Assembly: GCA_037951105.1 (NCBI GenBank)
Contig: JBAMJV010003320.1
Span: 1-64,000, forward strand
Source: Echinarachnius parma
Taxonomy: Eukaryota > Echinodermata > Echinoidea > Clypeasteroida > Echinarachniidae
Direction: 5' to 3'
Length of the DNA: 64,000 bases
The translations under genes and the position numbers were made by a program. The notes beneath the pieces were generated by a model that was not told the DNA's origin, did not search any database, and saw only the letters and a program-made list of their open reading frames with translations. This document shows positions 10,096 through 21,606 of this stretch, one piece after another (the stretch's first letter is position 1; every line of letters starts with the position of its first letter).

Positions 10096-10278
10096 AATCC
10101 AAGTAATTGAGTGAGACGCTGTCTCGATCATGTGAAACAAGCTCTACTCGACCATTTACTTTTAGGAACCTTGCTAACCACCAACATGTTTTAGCCTCTT
10201 TACCGTCGCATTTGAAGGCAGAGTGAATGCGGGAGAGAATGGGCAAGGATTCACATGTCTTGAGTATATGGACAGTCT
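10096..10278 (-). CDS. Internal coding exon of an unidentified gene
   Basis: On the minus strand an acceptor (ATATTGTTGACAG) ends at 10279 and a donor (GGATT, then GTGAGT) begins at 10095. Between them are exactly 183 bases, open in one frame, entering with two bases and leaving with one base of a split codon. It is therefore a symmetric phase 1-1 exon, the kind that can be skipped or shuffled without changing frame. The peptide runs from ETVHILKTCESLP through RIHSAFKCDGKEAKTCWWLA to SHDRDSVSLNYLD. It has balanced composition, three Cys residues, a Trp pair and clear coding character, but I recognise no domain. The frame would stay open a little into the intron on both sides. Partner exons were not found: the flanks to 9.7 kb and 11 kb are repeats or AT-rich sequence. 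Relation to the 1-5 kb gene on the same strand is possible but unproven. Confidence 0.6.
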
Positions 10279-10930
10279 CTGTCAACAATATATCACCAAA
10301 AATACAAATTAATAATAATGATGTGAACATAAATGTACAATGGGAGTGTGGCAGTAAGGGTTCAATAATTCAAACGAGGGGGCAATTATTTTTCCTTGAC
10401 CCTTGACCCCCTTTTCTAAACCACACGACAATCTCATCCCTAACCTTCACTTCTAACGTAGACAAAGTAACGATGATACGTGTAACATACACTTTGTCAT
10501 TTCTGTATAAACAGTTGGAGAGGGAGGGTGGCATGTTGGTGTTGAAGAAATGACACAAAGTCATGATGAGGTTAGCACTGGAATACCAGTGGTGTAGCTA
10601 TCATAGGGCGGAGTTAGCTAACATCATCCCCCTCTGCCCTCTTCACTAGGATGTGGAAATAATTAAAACCATTTCATTTTTTTAAAGGGATCTGTGGCAC
10701 ATGATGTTGCTTTGGGGCTTTGGTATAACTTGCACTTCCATTACGCCTTTTTAACATCCATTACCACCCCCCCCCCCCCCCCCCCCCCCTACACACACAA
10801 GCCAATTGTTGATAATTCCACTGAATACATTCAACTTGACTACCGTGACCTACTTAGCCACCCCTGACCAGACTGATGTCCTTGGCGTCTGTCTCACCTG
10901 CGAATACTATCTACCTGGGGAACGTAGGAG
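10279..10930. other. Probable intron or intergenic sequence
   Basis: No exon is seen. A 23-base poly-C tract lies at 10767-10789 with a short CA stretch after it. Confidence 0.4.
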
Positions 10931-10934
10931 GTGG

Positions 10935-11205
10935 TGATGGGTGTACGTGGAGGTGTTGTGGCACGACCGGGTAAGCGCTTGACGTCCGATATCGGGACCC
11001 GAGTTCGAACACAATGGATGCCCCGGCATTTTATGTCCTTCAGCAAGGTATTTAATCCATATTGCTGCTCTCTATTTGGTCGGGTGTTAACTTTATTAGC
11101 GCCCTATATAATAGGGCAGCTTGGGCTAGTATGCTCCCCTGGGAGTTAAGATGGTGCGCAAGATAATTGTACGGGTTTGAACTGTACCTGATTACCAAGG
11201 ATTAA
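10935..11205 (+). mobile_element. tRNA-derived SINE
   Basis: A tRNA-like head with B box 'cgagttcgaac' (about 11000) is followed by the body 'ccccggcattttatgtccttcagcaaggta' and 'aatccatattgctgctct', then 'gggctagtatgctcccctgggag'. The same body appears inverted at 25640-25800. No direct repeats or clear tail were found, so the ends are approximate. Confidence 0.6.
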
Positions 11206-11715
11206 AAAAACGGGACCAATCGTTGCCGAGACCACTGGTTTGATGGCCAAAACTGATAAAAAGTCAACCTTTCTGAATTTCTGAATTTCTGAATTTCCTG
11301 GCTACGGGCCACGCGTAATCAAATTAAATATTCCCTTGACGCATAAGTGACAGAATTGAAAGCGTTGTCCATATTGTTTTTCATCATATTATGCACATTA
11401 TTATTTATTATTAATGTCCCCCATACTTTTGAGAAGCTGCATACCCCTTCCATTGAATTCCGTTCCACGGTTTTTAGAACATCACAAGTCCATGACAACA
11501 CCTCACCAGCTAAACTCTGCCATCTGTCGACAGTTCACGAGGAATGTGAGCCGAGACTGCTGGCGTTATTTTGCCTGCCTCCTCGGTGAGGTTCGCTGCA
11601 CCTTCGCGGGTCCCACACGCCGCGATTTATTAAACAAAAACCGAGGATTCTTGCTTTCTTTCGCGAGATATGGCGGCAAACCAAATAAATATAAAAGAAG
11701 AATAGAACTTGGATG
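11206..11715. other. Unassigned sequence with open frames
   Basis: A four-fold 'tttctgaa' tandem lies at about 11270-11300. Plus-strand frames at 11347-11589 and 11414-11719 are open for 80-101 codons in two overlapping frames with no preference for either. The second runs into the next transposon, so I do not call a gene. Confidence 0.35.
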
Positions 11716-12179
11716 TTAAAGGGGTAGTTTAGTTTTGGTAGAGAGGGCGCTGCACATCACAATTTTTTCTTGAGGTAATGAAAAACTGAGTGTCGAATTT
11801 GAGAGAACATGCAATTTTAATGGCAGAATAAACTTTATTTGGTCAAAATCGGTCCAAAAACAGCAAAAAAATGCATAGCCTACACTTTTTCAAAAATTTT
11901 CAAAAGCATAGTTGTTGATGATCTCTCTATTTAATCATGATTTCAATAAAACATCACATGCATAATTTTGTATGATAAATGGTTAAAACCAATGCCTTTT
12001 TAGAGAGCGCCCTCTTGTGTTTTAATGGCTCTTTTTGAATGATAATGGGCTTTTTACTTAGTCGTTGGTAATTTTGTAACCTTTCGAGCATGGTGGAGTT
12101 ATAACTATTAGTTTATAATGTTACTGTCCAGGTTTGGTTACTAAAGTTCAGCCTTACCAAAACTGTACTACCCCTTTAA
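11716..12179. mobile_element. TTAA-flanked MITE, fam1 copy B
   Basis: TTAA at 11716-11719 and 12176-12179 bounds a 464-bp copy with ends AGGGGTAGTTTAG and CTGTACTACCCCT. The interior matches the other fam1 copies ('gttataactattagttt', 'atggtggag', 'tcatgatttcaataaaacatcaca'). Confidence 0.85.
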
Positions 12180-12204
12180 GACCATGCAATTTAGTGCATT
12201 ACAC

Positions 12205-13578
12205 CAAAGACACTACAAGGGGAAGACTGGACACTGCGCCGGTTTTGTACAGCGATCAATGAAACGCTGAATTTCGTACATGGGGAAGTGCGCCCCTAGC
12301 GTTGGGTAGGTAAACTTCTTGTTGTTTTCGCGCGTAGCCATTGAAAACACAATAGGGAACTGGTAGTGAAGTATCAAATTCCTTCTTATTTTTGCTTTTT
12401 TCTCTCAAAATGTACGTACACCAAATATTAAAAGGAGTTTGTTTCTAAGTTTGTCTGTTTACAGGTGAAATTTTCCAAGAAATATTTAATAGTAGACATG
12501 CAGAATCAACATTCACGTACAAGTTTCTTTGCTTGCTGTTAAAAAAAAACTCATGTACATCATCAGGATTGTTGCTGTTACCTGTGTCATGGTTTGAAAT
12601 CAAAATAGTAACATTTATTTGAATACCTCTTTTCTCTTTATAATGAAGAATTGTTGTTAACAAGAGTGTCACATCCGAAACACAAGCATTTTGTTAACTG
12701 TCATATCGGAAATGCGATGCCTCAAACAATCCAAGTCAAGTTAAAGTCATGCAGGAAATCTGGTTCCTCTTTTCACTTTCTTCTCCAAATTCGCAGATTA
12801 AAACATAATATTCACTTCTCATTTTCTATGCAAAAAACTACAGAAAAAAAAAAGAAAAGATATGCAGGATTTGAACATTTTCATCTTTGTTGACAAATTT
12901 GCTAAAATAGCAGAAATATCAAAAAACAAGTGTGCCTTATGTCTGCATATATTTCAAGTTCATACTTCTAGTAATCTAAATCCTGATATCCACATGGACA
13001 GGAGTTAATTTCATTAATTTGTTTGTCCCTAGTTTGATTTATAACATTTCATTCACCATGGATACATAAATATGAAATATGAAATTTTATGTGAAAATGT
13101 TATAAATCAAACTAGGGACAAAAAATTAATGAAATTAACAACAATTCTTCATATAAAGAGAAAAGAGGTATTCAAATAAATGTTACTATTTTGATTTCAA
13201 ACCATGACACAGGTAACAGCAACAATCCTGATGATGTACATGAGTTCTTTTTTAACAGCAAGCAAAGAAACTTGTACGTGAATGTTGATTCTGCATGTCT
13301 ACTATTAAATATTTCTTGGAAATTTTCACCTGTAAACAGACAAACTTAGAAACAAACTCCTTTTAATATTTGGTGTACGTACATTTTGAGATAAAAAGCA
13401 AAAATAAGAAGGAATTTGATACTTCACTACCAGTTCCCTATTGTGTTTTCAATGGCTACGCGCGAAAACAACAAGAAGTTTACCTACCCAATGCTAGGGG
13501 CGCCCTTCCCCATGTACGAAATTCAGCGTTACACAAAATCCCCGAAGTGTCCAGTCTTCCCCTTGTAGTGTCTTTGAT
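12205..13578. mobile_element. Large foldback element with interrupted arm
   Basis: Two inverted arms of about 450 bp (12205-12660 and 13135-13578) are nearly identical. For example 'gacactacaaggggaagactggacact' on the left has its inverse complement near 13544-13575. A further inner inverted pair (about 13005-13053 and 13090-13138) shows the arms originally met at a ~36-base loop near 13054-13089. The left arm was later split by the insertion at 12661-13008. No coding capacity is seen. High arm identity suggests recent origin or gene conversion between the arms. Confidence 0.85.
12661..13008. mobile_element. TTAA insertion inside the foldback arm
   Basis: TTAA at 12657-12660 and 13005-13008 flanks 344 bp (starting CAAGAGTGTCACATCC, ending CATGGACAGGAG) that are absent from the opposite arm. 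There TTAA occurs once, at 13135-13138, as the unoccupied site. The ends are only loosely inverted. This is an insertion with a TTAA target duplication, documented within the window itself. Confidence 0.75.
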
Positions 13579-14594
13579 TACACTTACAGCGACTGTAACA
13601 AATACATCGAGATGTTTTAACTCCTCTTCCAAAAGGTGATTGGTGTATATATATTTGAATGGTTCCGTGTTTAGGACACGTTTTGACAGCAAATGAAGCT
13701 TATTTTCTTTCTTATTTTGTTGGAGGAAGTTGTTTAAATATAGTCATGTATGAATCTTTGTAGTCCCGTAGTAGTTTGACATTACATTTATTAGAGCAAA
13801 ATATTCCCAGTATGTACTAGTTTATTGTGGTCACCAAGAGACACTATGCAAATCCTTCTATTCCTATTAATTAATGTCGGTTGTTGCCAAAAGTTCAATG
13901 TCGCCCTCTCCCGCTTCAAGTTTGCAGTGATGACAATATTTTATAACTAAGCCGTGCATGCATTGCATTGCGTTATTACACATTTTTGTTCCATGGATCC
14001 GCCACAATAACTTACTTATTTTCAGGACTTAGCCAAGTAACTCAAAATGAATTTTTTTTTGGCAGTATATCTTGCAGGAATTCAGGAATTATGGAACATT
14101 GTTGGAGGAACAATGGCAACAATTATTAATTTCTGGGTTATTATACATGTAGTTAACCGTCCTATAATGTGTGATAACCTAATAACCTGTTTGAAGGTTT
14201 AGGCAAATCAATTAATAAAGATGTGAACATATCCAAGCTTATTTATAACGCCTCTCCGAAATCAGTGTTCCTATTATCATGATTATTGTCAATATTGTCA
14301 TTGTCGCTCGTATAATCCGTACTAATCCGTGTGTCCTGCATTTGCACAGCAAGCTATATCGTTACCAAACCCAAACATGAAATAGTGCCACCTTCGGTCA
14401 AAATATTGGAAGGCCGTAATCTAGCCAATCGTCTTGCTTTCTTCTTTTGCTGGCATCTTCAAGTTCAGAATAAACATTTTATAAACCAGAAGATTATTAT
14501 GTTCATTACGTTGGTGAAATTGTAAAGTTCACAGTGAATAGTGATTCAAAGGATGCAATGAAAGGTTGGTTGGGTTGGTTATTTGTTTTTAACA
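13579..14594. other. Non-coding, nothing recognised
   Basis: AT-rich sequence without repeats shared elsewhere in the window. A plus-strand frame at 14331-14525 is short and lacks support. Confidence 0.4.
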
Positions 14595-14665
14595 GACGCG
14601 TTCAATCAATTATGAATATTTACATCTGTGACCACCCTTTATCGCCACCATCCGATAGACGCAAG
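14595..14665 (-). mobile_element. SINE 3' fragment (tRNA family)
   Basis: 'cagacgcgttcaatcaatt...' and 'ccaccctttatcgccaccatccg' are the inverse complement of the 3' body of the SINE at 21466-21606. The tRNA-like head is missing. Confidence 0.6.
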
Positions 14666-14789
14666 CCGAAAGCTGGTATATTATGCTTCTATTGGTAATG
14701 CAGATACATTGAGGTATACAATCATAACCGCTAGTACGTGTTCCAAGTAAGTTTCGAGGATGTTGACAGTGTTACAGCACTTCATAATT

Positions 14790-15075
14790 TTTTATTTTTT
14801 TTTTGTTGGGGGGGGGGGGGGGGGGGGGGAGCAAACAAAATCCGCATCACCACCAGGTATAGCGTAATGGGCTAATGGCAGGGTTGACAACTTTGAGCAA
14901 GCGGTGAGTCTGGGACTTAACGAGGGAGCGAAGCGACTGAGCGGGTTGGGGGGGGGGGGGGGGGGGGGGGTGGGAGTGGGTGTCCCCTCCCACGGTAGGG
15001 AGCTTATGCTTTTTGGATTTGAAACTGTGCAATCTGGTGCATACTGATAGGAAGGAATTTCGGACATGACGCCAT
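14790..15075. mobile_element. hAT-related fragment with poly-G tracts
   Basis: Two long G tracts (about 14809-14829 and 14947-14970) flank 'cgagggagcgaagcgactgagcgg', followed by 'ggtgtcccctcccac' and 'gaaactgtgcaatctggtgcatac'. The same order occurs inverted inside the complete element at 37077-38159 (37580-37720) and in fragments at 15240 and 54400. Its own ends were not found. The Pro-rich minus-strand frame here comes from the G tracts. Confidence 0.55.
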
Positions 15076-15239
15076 GTAATATGTGGGTAAGTGCGTCATG
15101 ATTCTACCAACTGGAAAAAAACATTATATTTGTTTCATGACGAAAACATTATTATAAAATATGCACCCCAAAAATAATATGCGCAATGTGACATAAACAG
15201 ATCAAACAGTGCACCAAAATGCCACATTATTTATGCTAC

Positions 15240-15385
15240 AACAACGACGTAGACGAGACCGATTCCCGAGGGAGTGAAGCGACGAGAGGGGGTGTCTGCC
15301 CATGCAAGGTAAGGGAGCTGCAATTTTTAAACTTGAAATTATGCAATCTGGTGCATACATAGGAAGGAAATTTGACTTGACATGA
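15240..15385. mobile_element. Second hAT-related fragment
   Basis: 'cccgagggagtgaagcgacgagagg', 'gggagctgcaatttttaaacttgaaatt' and 'atgcaatctggtgcatacataggaagga' repeat the fragment 300 bases upstream in the same orientation. The two may be a local duplication. Confidence 0.5.
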
Positions 15386-15507
15386 AGTAGAATCTGAGTT
15401 ATCATGTCTGAAGAATTTTTTTTTTTTAAATCACTGGTATCGAATTAGAAATAAGCCATGATTGAATTGTATGGGTGGGGTGGGGGGGGGGGGGGGCAAC
15501 ATCCCCC

Positions 15508-15582
<75 letters not shown>
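15508..15582. repeat. (CA)n microsatellite
   Basis: About 36 uninterrupted AC dinucleotides directly follow a G tract (about 15479-15496). Confidence 0.95.
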
Positions 15583-15583
<1 letters not shown>

Positions 15584-17635
15584 AGTACACCAGTGGGTAA
15601 AGTTATAAACTTATAAACCCGCCCGACTTCATGATGTTATGTAGGTCATATAAAATGATATAAAGATATACATTATTTGTATCCTTTTTTATCTTTTATT
15701 TTATCCTTCATGGGCGGACTTAAAGATCGACAACTAACCCCTTAGCTCATCCCATTCTGAGAATGATAAGATCTAAGACGTCTTGCTTTACTAATGGTTG
15801 CACAAATCAAGTACAATCTCAGTATATACTGACAAGATTACCCCGTATCGTATAGTAAGAACGAAATCTATAAGATTTGATTGATTCTTCTGTTTGTTTG
15901 TATTTGGTTTGTTGTGTGTGCGTTTTTCTCAAATCGCGGGCTTGACTCGAAGGCGCACATCCTAATGCAAAAGGTCACGTGGCTTAGTTCGGCTGAGCCC
16001 GAAGTTGGACAGGGCCTTACGACTGAACCGGACTTGGAATTGAGAACTGCTTGTATCGAATTCTGCTGAGTAAATGAATGCCAGCCTCAGCCCTTTCCTC
16101 TCTGGCTGTCCGCAAGAAATGACCGCTAATTTTCTCCACGACGAAACGAGAGTCGAACGGGAAATGGAACCAAATTTTCAGACACACTTTCCAATGTGCG
16201 TACGATTTAAGTGAAATCCGAGATTGTTTAGCGGTTAAGCGTGTATATTGTAGACGGTCCCTTTAAAAAATTGATTACCGCTATGAAGAAAAACAAACAG
16301 AAATGTTGATGTGAAGTTATACCATTACATGAATGCATAGAGACACAACTCAATTGTTCATACAATATATATATATTTCAATAATGTATTTATTATTTTG
16401 TTCGGAAGTATTATCGCAACTTTTTCAAATACATAAGAGTTTGTGGGTTCGAGACCCGTGTCCATACTAAATACCAATAGTGTCTCCATACCATGACACG
16501 ACCCTTATAAACAGTATGTTGCTTTATAGCACCCGGCATAAATAATGCATTTTGGTAATGATAACTATCATAATGCGGTGTCTGCTGGTAATGTTCGTAA
16601 ATTGATAATTCGTTAGGATTAGTCTTTCTTATAAGCTGGAGTAAGTCAGTTTGTTGGAGATTGTGCGAAGACAACATAATACGGGGACGGACTGAATAGA
16701 AAAACAAAATAAAACAGACAGAAATAACAGGGATTTAGAGACTATACAGGAATTAAGGAAAGAAAATTAATACGAATAAGTTCAGGTATTTTGTTTCAAA
16801 AGACGCATGAGAAACAGATAGAAATGCGAGCCAAGAAGACACAAATCATCTGACTTGACCGATTATTAGATTATGCAACTGTCAGTCAAGTCCTCCTACC
16901 TAAATGAGAGGGAGAAGGGCGGTAAATCGAATTTGTTGCTAAATCGGGTTCTGCGTTACATCTTATGGAACATAGCCTCATCACTATTGTGACGTTTAAT
17001 CTTTTATCTCATAATTATTTATCTTTTAATTAATGTTTATCAAAGATTAAAAAGAGATACGTTTTGTATCTACATGCATGGATCCCATAATTTAAACATG
17101 ATTTTCTTACAAAAAGTGACGTAACCCCTTTCCATTTCTCAACCGACGCATAAAGTGCGAAGTTAAGGCAGTGTCCCACGCGGTAAACTCAACTGCCAAT
17201 AAATCTCTCCACAATAATATAAATATCAAACTGATTTCTACAGACGATTCAACAAGTAAGTAAAACTGTATCTCTTGCTATGTGTGTGGTACTTAATATC
17301 ATCCATATCTAACAGGGATCGACATTATTATTAGCTAAATAGGTCCGAGGCCATTAACAATTATGATCCTGGTCCAGTTAAACCTCACACAAAGTGTGAC
17401 AAACTAATACAAGTAAAATATTAATGGCCCGACATTTTCACTTGATAAACATTTACCCGAAAAACATGTTGAAACGCTGGTTTATGGAATTAGACAATAG
17501 TATTCAAAGTGATCCATTAGCTTCGTTAAGATTTGTTTCTTTGTTTCTTTCTATGTAATCATAATTACACCAATATCATTGTAAGATTCTTCCGAACAAT
17601 GGGTGAATAGGGTGATAGTACTGTTTCAGCCTTAA
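15583..17635. other. Intergenic, possible SINE remnant
   Basis: No gene is supported. 'gtgggttcgagacccgtgtcc' at about 16442-16462 resembles the T-arm/B box of a tRNA. No complete cloverleaf precedes it, so it is probably a SINE remnant. The open frame at 16411-16707 crosses this remnant. Confidence 0.4.
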
Positions 17636-18044
17636 TAAAAGGGACCTCCAGGCAAAGAACACACAGGATAATTATTATATGTTTTGGTACCGTTGTGTGA
17701 CATAATATAGATGCCCAACACTTTGCAAAGGGTTGTGTAATTCATAAACAATACAATTAATTACCACCACGTACGGAACCAACATATCCTCATGGTTCCG
17801 TATGCGCCAAACATATGCGAGTGCGCCAATTCTATTCACGCGTACGTTTGGAGACGCGATCTGGTTCGCTCTGGTTCGTCCTAGACATAGTCTTTGACTG
17901 CAGACCCAAGAATACATGCTTTAGTATGGTGATGCGTTTTCCAATTATTTGTCTGGAAACCTATTTTTCTGAACTTGTTGGTGGAATGGACTACTAAAAT
18001 GTTACCTTTCATTTTCAATATTATTTTGTAGGTGTTGGTTCCCT
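17636..18044 (-). mobile_element. fam3 MITE, inverted copy
   Basis: It begins 'agggacctccaggcaaagaacac' and ends near 'ggtgttggttccct', the inverse of the copies at 6916 and 40051. Interior landmarks appear in reverse order: 'ttttggtaccgttgtgtga', 'ttgcaaagggttgtgtaattcataaaca', 'gcgccaattctattcacg'. TTAA is not preserved at the right end. Confidence 0.75.
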
Positions 18045-19179
18045 ATGAATGTGATCTTGAGGAGCCGAGAACGGTGGCAAAGTCCGGCAGTGATCACGTG
18101 GTCATCTGCCCCCGCGCTATACATAAAATAATTACATGCACTAAGCTAGCTTACAAGTTGCTTCGTAGTCCAATATATTCAGAGATAACACTCATCTCCA
18201 CTATGTCCATGTCTGGGTTTAAAAAAAAAATAATACTTTGATTAAAACAGTAATTTACATCGCAGACATTCAAATATTATAGTGTAACATATACTCTAGA
18301 TTTGAATAACACAGAAATATAAGTAATTAATACAATTCATTTTATAAAAGCAATTGTCTTCTCCACTTTCTCCTAATAGATTGTCACTTTGAAAAGATTA
18401 TTAAAGGATGATGATGTACGTTGACATTTTGTCAGTTAATTAAATTTTTGCCATAACAAATATAGTATTATTCATAATGGTTTTAGCTCAGGAGTCAACA
18501 TCAAATAAACAGCAAATAAATAGAGAGGCGTTCTTAATCTTACCTGTGTCCGCCTTTTGCAAGCCAAATTTTGGGGGTGGCGTGCTCCCCAATAATTTGA
18601 CAACAAACATAAAAACTAAATCCTTAGGCTTAGAGTAAAATATGTTGCGTGCCCCCTCCCCAGTCTGGTTGTCAACTATATAGACTAGAATATTTAAAGC
18701 CAAATATCAGTACAGTATATTGGGAAACGCCCCACACACAACAAATGAAATGTACGCTTTTATCACCGACCAGATTGTGAGATACACCATAAACGTAGGT
18801 GCTCGATTGATATCGCCGACGGTTGAAATTTGAAATGTTCATTCGCACATTATTTGCAAAGCACACGCAAAGCACAGCGTGCACGAATTCGATCGGCTAG
18901 CTACAAGACTCGAGCCTGGGAGGATGGGCGGAACAAGCTGTGAACTTTTCGCCCAATCTAAGCGGCGCGCATGGAACTTTCCTTATATTTCTGCATTTTA
19001 AGATGTTATGGTTCAGATGTTAGCACACAAACCCTCTTTTATACTATTTCAACCAAGTTGATCAGTTGGTTTGGACAATAGAGTTGAGTTCCGTACAACC
19101 TGTTCCAATACCGCTCTGCATGGCTTTTATTCACAGGCTGCCTCATACTCGTTTTGATAAAGTAGCACTTGCTGAAATG
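18045..19179. other. Non-coding with one shared repeat
   Basis: At about 18700-18765, 'agccaaatatcagtacag...ttgggaaacgccccacacacaa' is the inverse of 36046-36108, so both belong to an unnamed interspersed repeat. A GC-richer patch at 18880-18985 ('gcggcgcgcatgg') might be promoter-like, but no exon follows. Confidence 0.4.
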
Positions 19180-20300
19180 AATACTAAGAATGACAGCATA
19201 AGTTTATTCATTTTCGCTTATTGTGGAATATAATTATTACTTAATGGTGGTATTCAACTAATGTCGGCGGTATTCTCTCTAAATAAAACAATATGCATGG
19301 CATGTCCGAACATAAAACTAAGAATGATATCGATTGGGTTGCTTTCATTATATTACAATTATTTGTTATCATTATGATAAACGAACTAGACGAATGGACA
19401 CTATTATAGAGGGATAGTGTCTAGATTATAAAGTATACGAACTGAAAATGAAATTGACAACACATGATTACGTCTACAATAGTATCTTTAATTATAGGAT
19501 ACAACTTGTTATCATTGAAACATGTACATTTATACTAAATACACACAGTATTCACGTGGGAAACGTCTTGCTGCATGCAGTATGACTGATTGCATAAAAT
19601 GACACCAACATGATTATATTTACTGTTTTGATTAGACAGGATACAACTTGTTATCATCGATACACATTTGTTTAATATAAAAATACAGTATTCTAGTGGG
19701 ATGATTATGTCTTTTTTGAAGTGTGAATTATTGCATATATCACACGAATTTTAAAACTGAGAATGACAACATAATTATGTTTGTGTTTATTGGGTTGATT
19801 ATAGAAAATAGCTTGTTATTATTATTACACATTTTATACTATAAAAACACATTATTCTAAGAGAAGGACATGTCTTGTTGAAGTATGAATTATTGCATAT
19901 ATCACACTAATTTTTAAACTGAAAATGACAGCATATAATATGTTTGTGTTTATTGGGTTGATTATGGAATTATAACTTGATATTATTAATACACATTTTA
20001 TACTATAAAATACAATATTCTAGAGGGATACTACCTGGATACTATGTCTTGTTGAACTCATATCACACTAATTTTAAAACTGACATTGACAACATAATTA
20101 TATACATTTATGTTGATTGGTTTAAATATAGGATACAACTTGATATCATCGATACTTATTTAAACTAAAAACATAAAGTATTATACAGGGATAACGTTGT
20201 ATTGTTATTGCACAATTATATCACAACCATTTTAAAACTTAGAACTACAGACATTACAGTGTTTGTTTTAATTATAGAATACTACACTTGATTATCATTT
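19180..20300 (+). repeat. Degenerate ~160-bp satellite array
   Basis: Landmarks 'aactgaaaatgacaacat', 'ggttgattatagaatacaacttgttatcat', 'tatactaaaaacacagtattcta' and 'gtcttgttgaagtatgaattattgcatatatcaca' recur in the same order near 19183, 19316, 19440, 19597, 19755, 19917, 20076 and 20236. Spacing settles at 157-162 bp. Copies are diverged and very AT-rich. The 63-codon frame at 19977 lies in this array and is not a gene. Confidence 0.75.
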
Positions 20301-20945
20301 ATATAAACCCTGCATGAACAGGGAGTAGAAATGCAATGGAAATTCGCGTAGATTAAAGAGAATGAATGCTGATGGTTCCTTAGCGTGCAATCTTGATTAG
20401 GAACGACATTTCTTGGCATAAATCCTGCGATATTATTCTCACTTCGTGTCCCTCCGGAACGCCTGCGCATGAATATTACCAAAGTGGTGTCTATTTTAAT
20501 ACAGTATGTAATTTGATCAAGGCTAAATTGTCATGTGTGTCTCCCCCCCCCCCCCCTCCAGCACCCCCCTCCCCCCCCCCCCCCCCCCCACTCCGCTCTG
20601 TTTATCCTCATTTCTGCATGCGTGTGTATGTATTGTCAATATTAAACAGATGTTTTATTAATCATATTTGTCTTTAAATAAGTCAATGAGAGGGAATTTC
20701 GCGGAATTAGTATAATTATGGTTCCCATATAGAGATACGAGTCGGGGTGGGGGTAAGGGGGAGTGTGGGTGGGAGTTGGAGCCCCCAATAGTTTTGAAAA
20801 CGGCTAAATTCGGGCAAAATGTACATCAAATCCGGGCAAAGCCATGCCATTTCGCTCAAAAGCATGTCATATTAATTTTAGGCGGTCATACTTATGTCAT
20901 TTTCTTGCAAAATAACCCCCCCCCCCCCCCCCCTCCCGGCAAAAA
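20301..20945. other. Poly-C tracts and 'attcgggcaaa' remnant
   Basis: C tracts span 20543-20590 (interrupted) and about 20917-20933. At 20800-20880 are degraded copies of 'attcgggcaaaatg...catgccat', the same unit as at 29.2 and 41.6 kb. A word shared between about 20375-20420 and 20975-21020 ('aggaacgacatttcttggca', preceded by 'gattccttagcg' or 'ggttccttagcg') is a direct repeat about 600 bp apart bracketing the poly-C region. Confidence 0.5.
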
Positions 20946-21465
20946 AGTGTGTCCATCCATACGCCCATGAGGATTCCTTAGCGCGTGTCGTTATTAGGAA
21001 CGACATTTCTTGGCATTAATCCGAAATCTTCGTGTTCTCGATCAGCAATCCTTCTCAAGAAATATAGAACGCACATGATTATAAATGAGCGTTAAACAAG
21101 TTGTGCAGCTTTGAATGTTTTCGTATTTTACACTCTACCCCCAAATTAATTGATTGTCATAGTCCGCTATTCATTTGAATGTCATAACATCCAATTTAGG
21201 AAATTGTGATCATCATCTCCGTTTCATAAAGTCTGAAAGTAATGAGAAGAGCTATTGCAAATCTTGTTTGTGTTTCTAAGTTCGAAAACAAAATGTTACT
21301 TGTTATCATATAGCGTGTTTCCGAAGAAGCTGCAGTACATGTGTTTTTCCCCATTTCAACATCGATCACTAATCATGCCTGATTCATCCATGAACTATAA
21401 AGTATAATTATAATCTATCAGCCTGGAGACGAGGATAATTTTGCGTTATGTATACTAGCATGTCT
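20946..21465. other. Non-coding, nothing recognised
   Basis: Apart from the direct repeat noted to the left, no feature is visible. Confidence 0.35.
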
Positions 21466-21606
21466 AGTGGCCAGAGCTCTGCTATTCTCACTTATCGGCC
21501 CGGGTTCGAATATTAGGCTGCGTCTCTCGGATGGTGACGATAAAGGGCGGTCCCAGAGGTAAATAATCAAAATTGATTAAACGCGTCTGTGAAAACCATT
21601 ACAAAC
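21466..21606 (+). mobile_element. tRNA-derived SINE, best copy
   Basis: An A-box-like 'tctagtggccagagctc' is followed by the B box 'cccgggttcgaatattagg'. The tail is 'cggatggtgacgataaagggcggtcccag' then 'aaataatcaaaattgattaaacgcgtctgtg'. Copies lie at 34385-34495 (+), 55434-55530 (-) and 14595-14665 (-, tail only). The head does not fold as a functional tRNA that I can show. Confidence 0.75.

Noticed and set aside
14792..15067. Pro-rich minus-strand ORF
   Set aside because: The proline runs come from the poly-G tracts of a hAT-related fragment.
16430..16500. tRNA gene at 16.44 kb (and similar B boxes at 9.63, 23.82 and 45.8 kb)
   Set aside because: Only the T-arm/B box is recognisable. No complete cloverleaf with acceptor pairing could be drawn, so SINE remnants are more likely.
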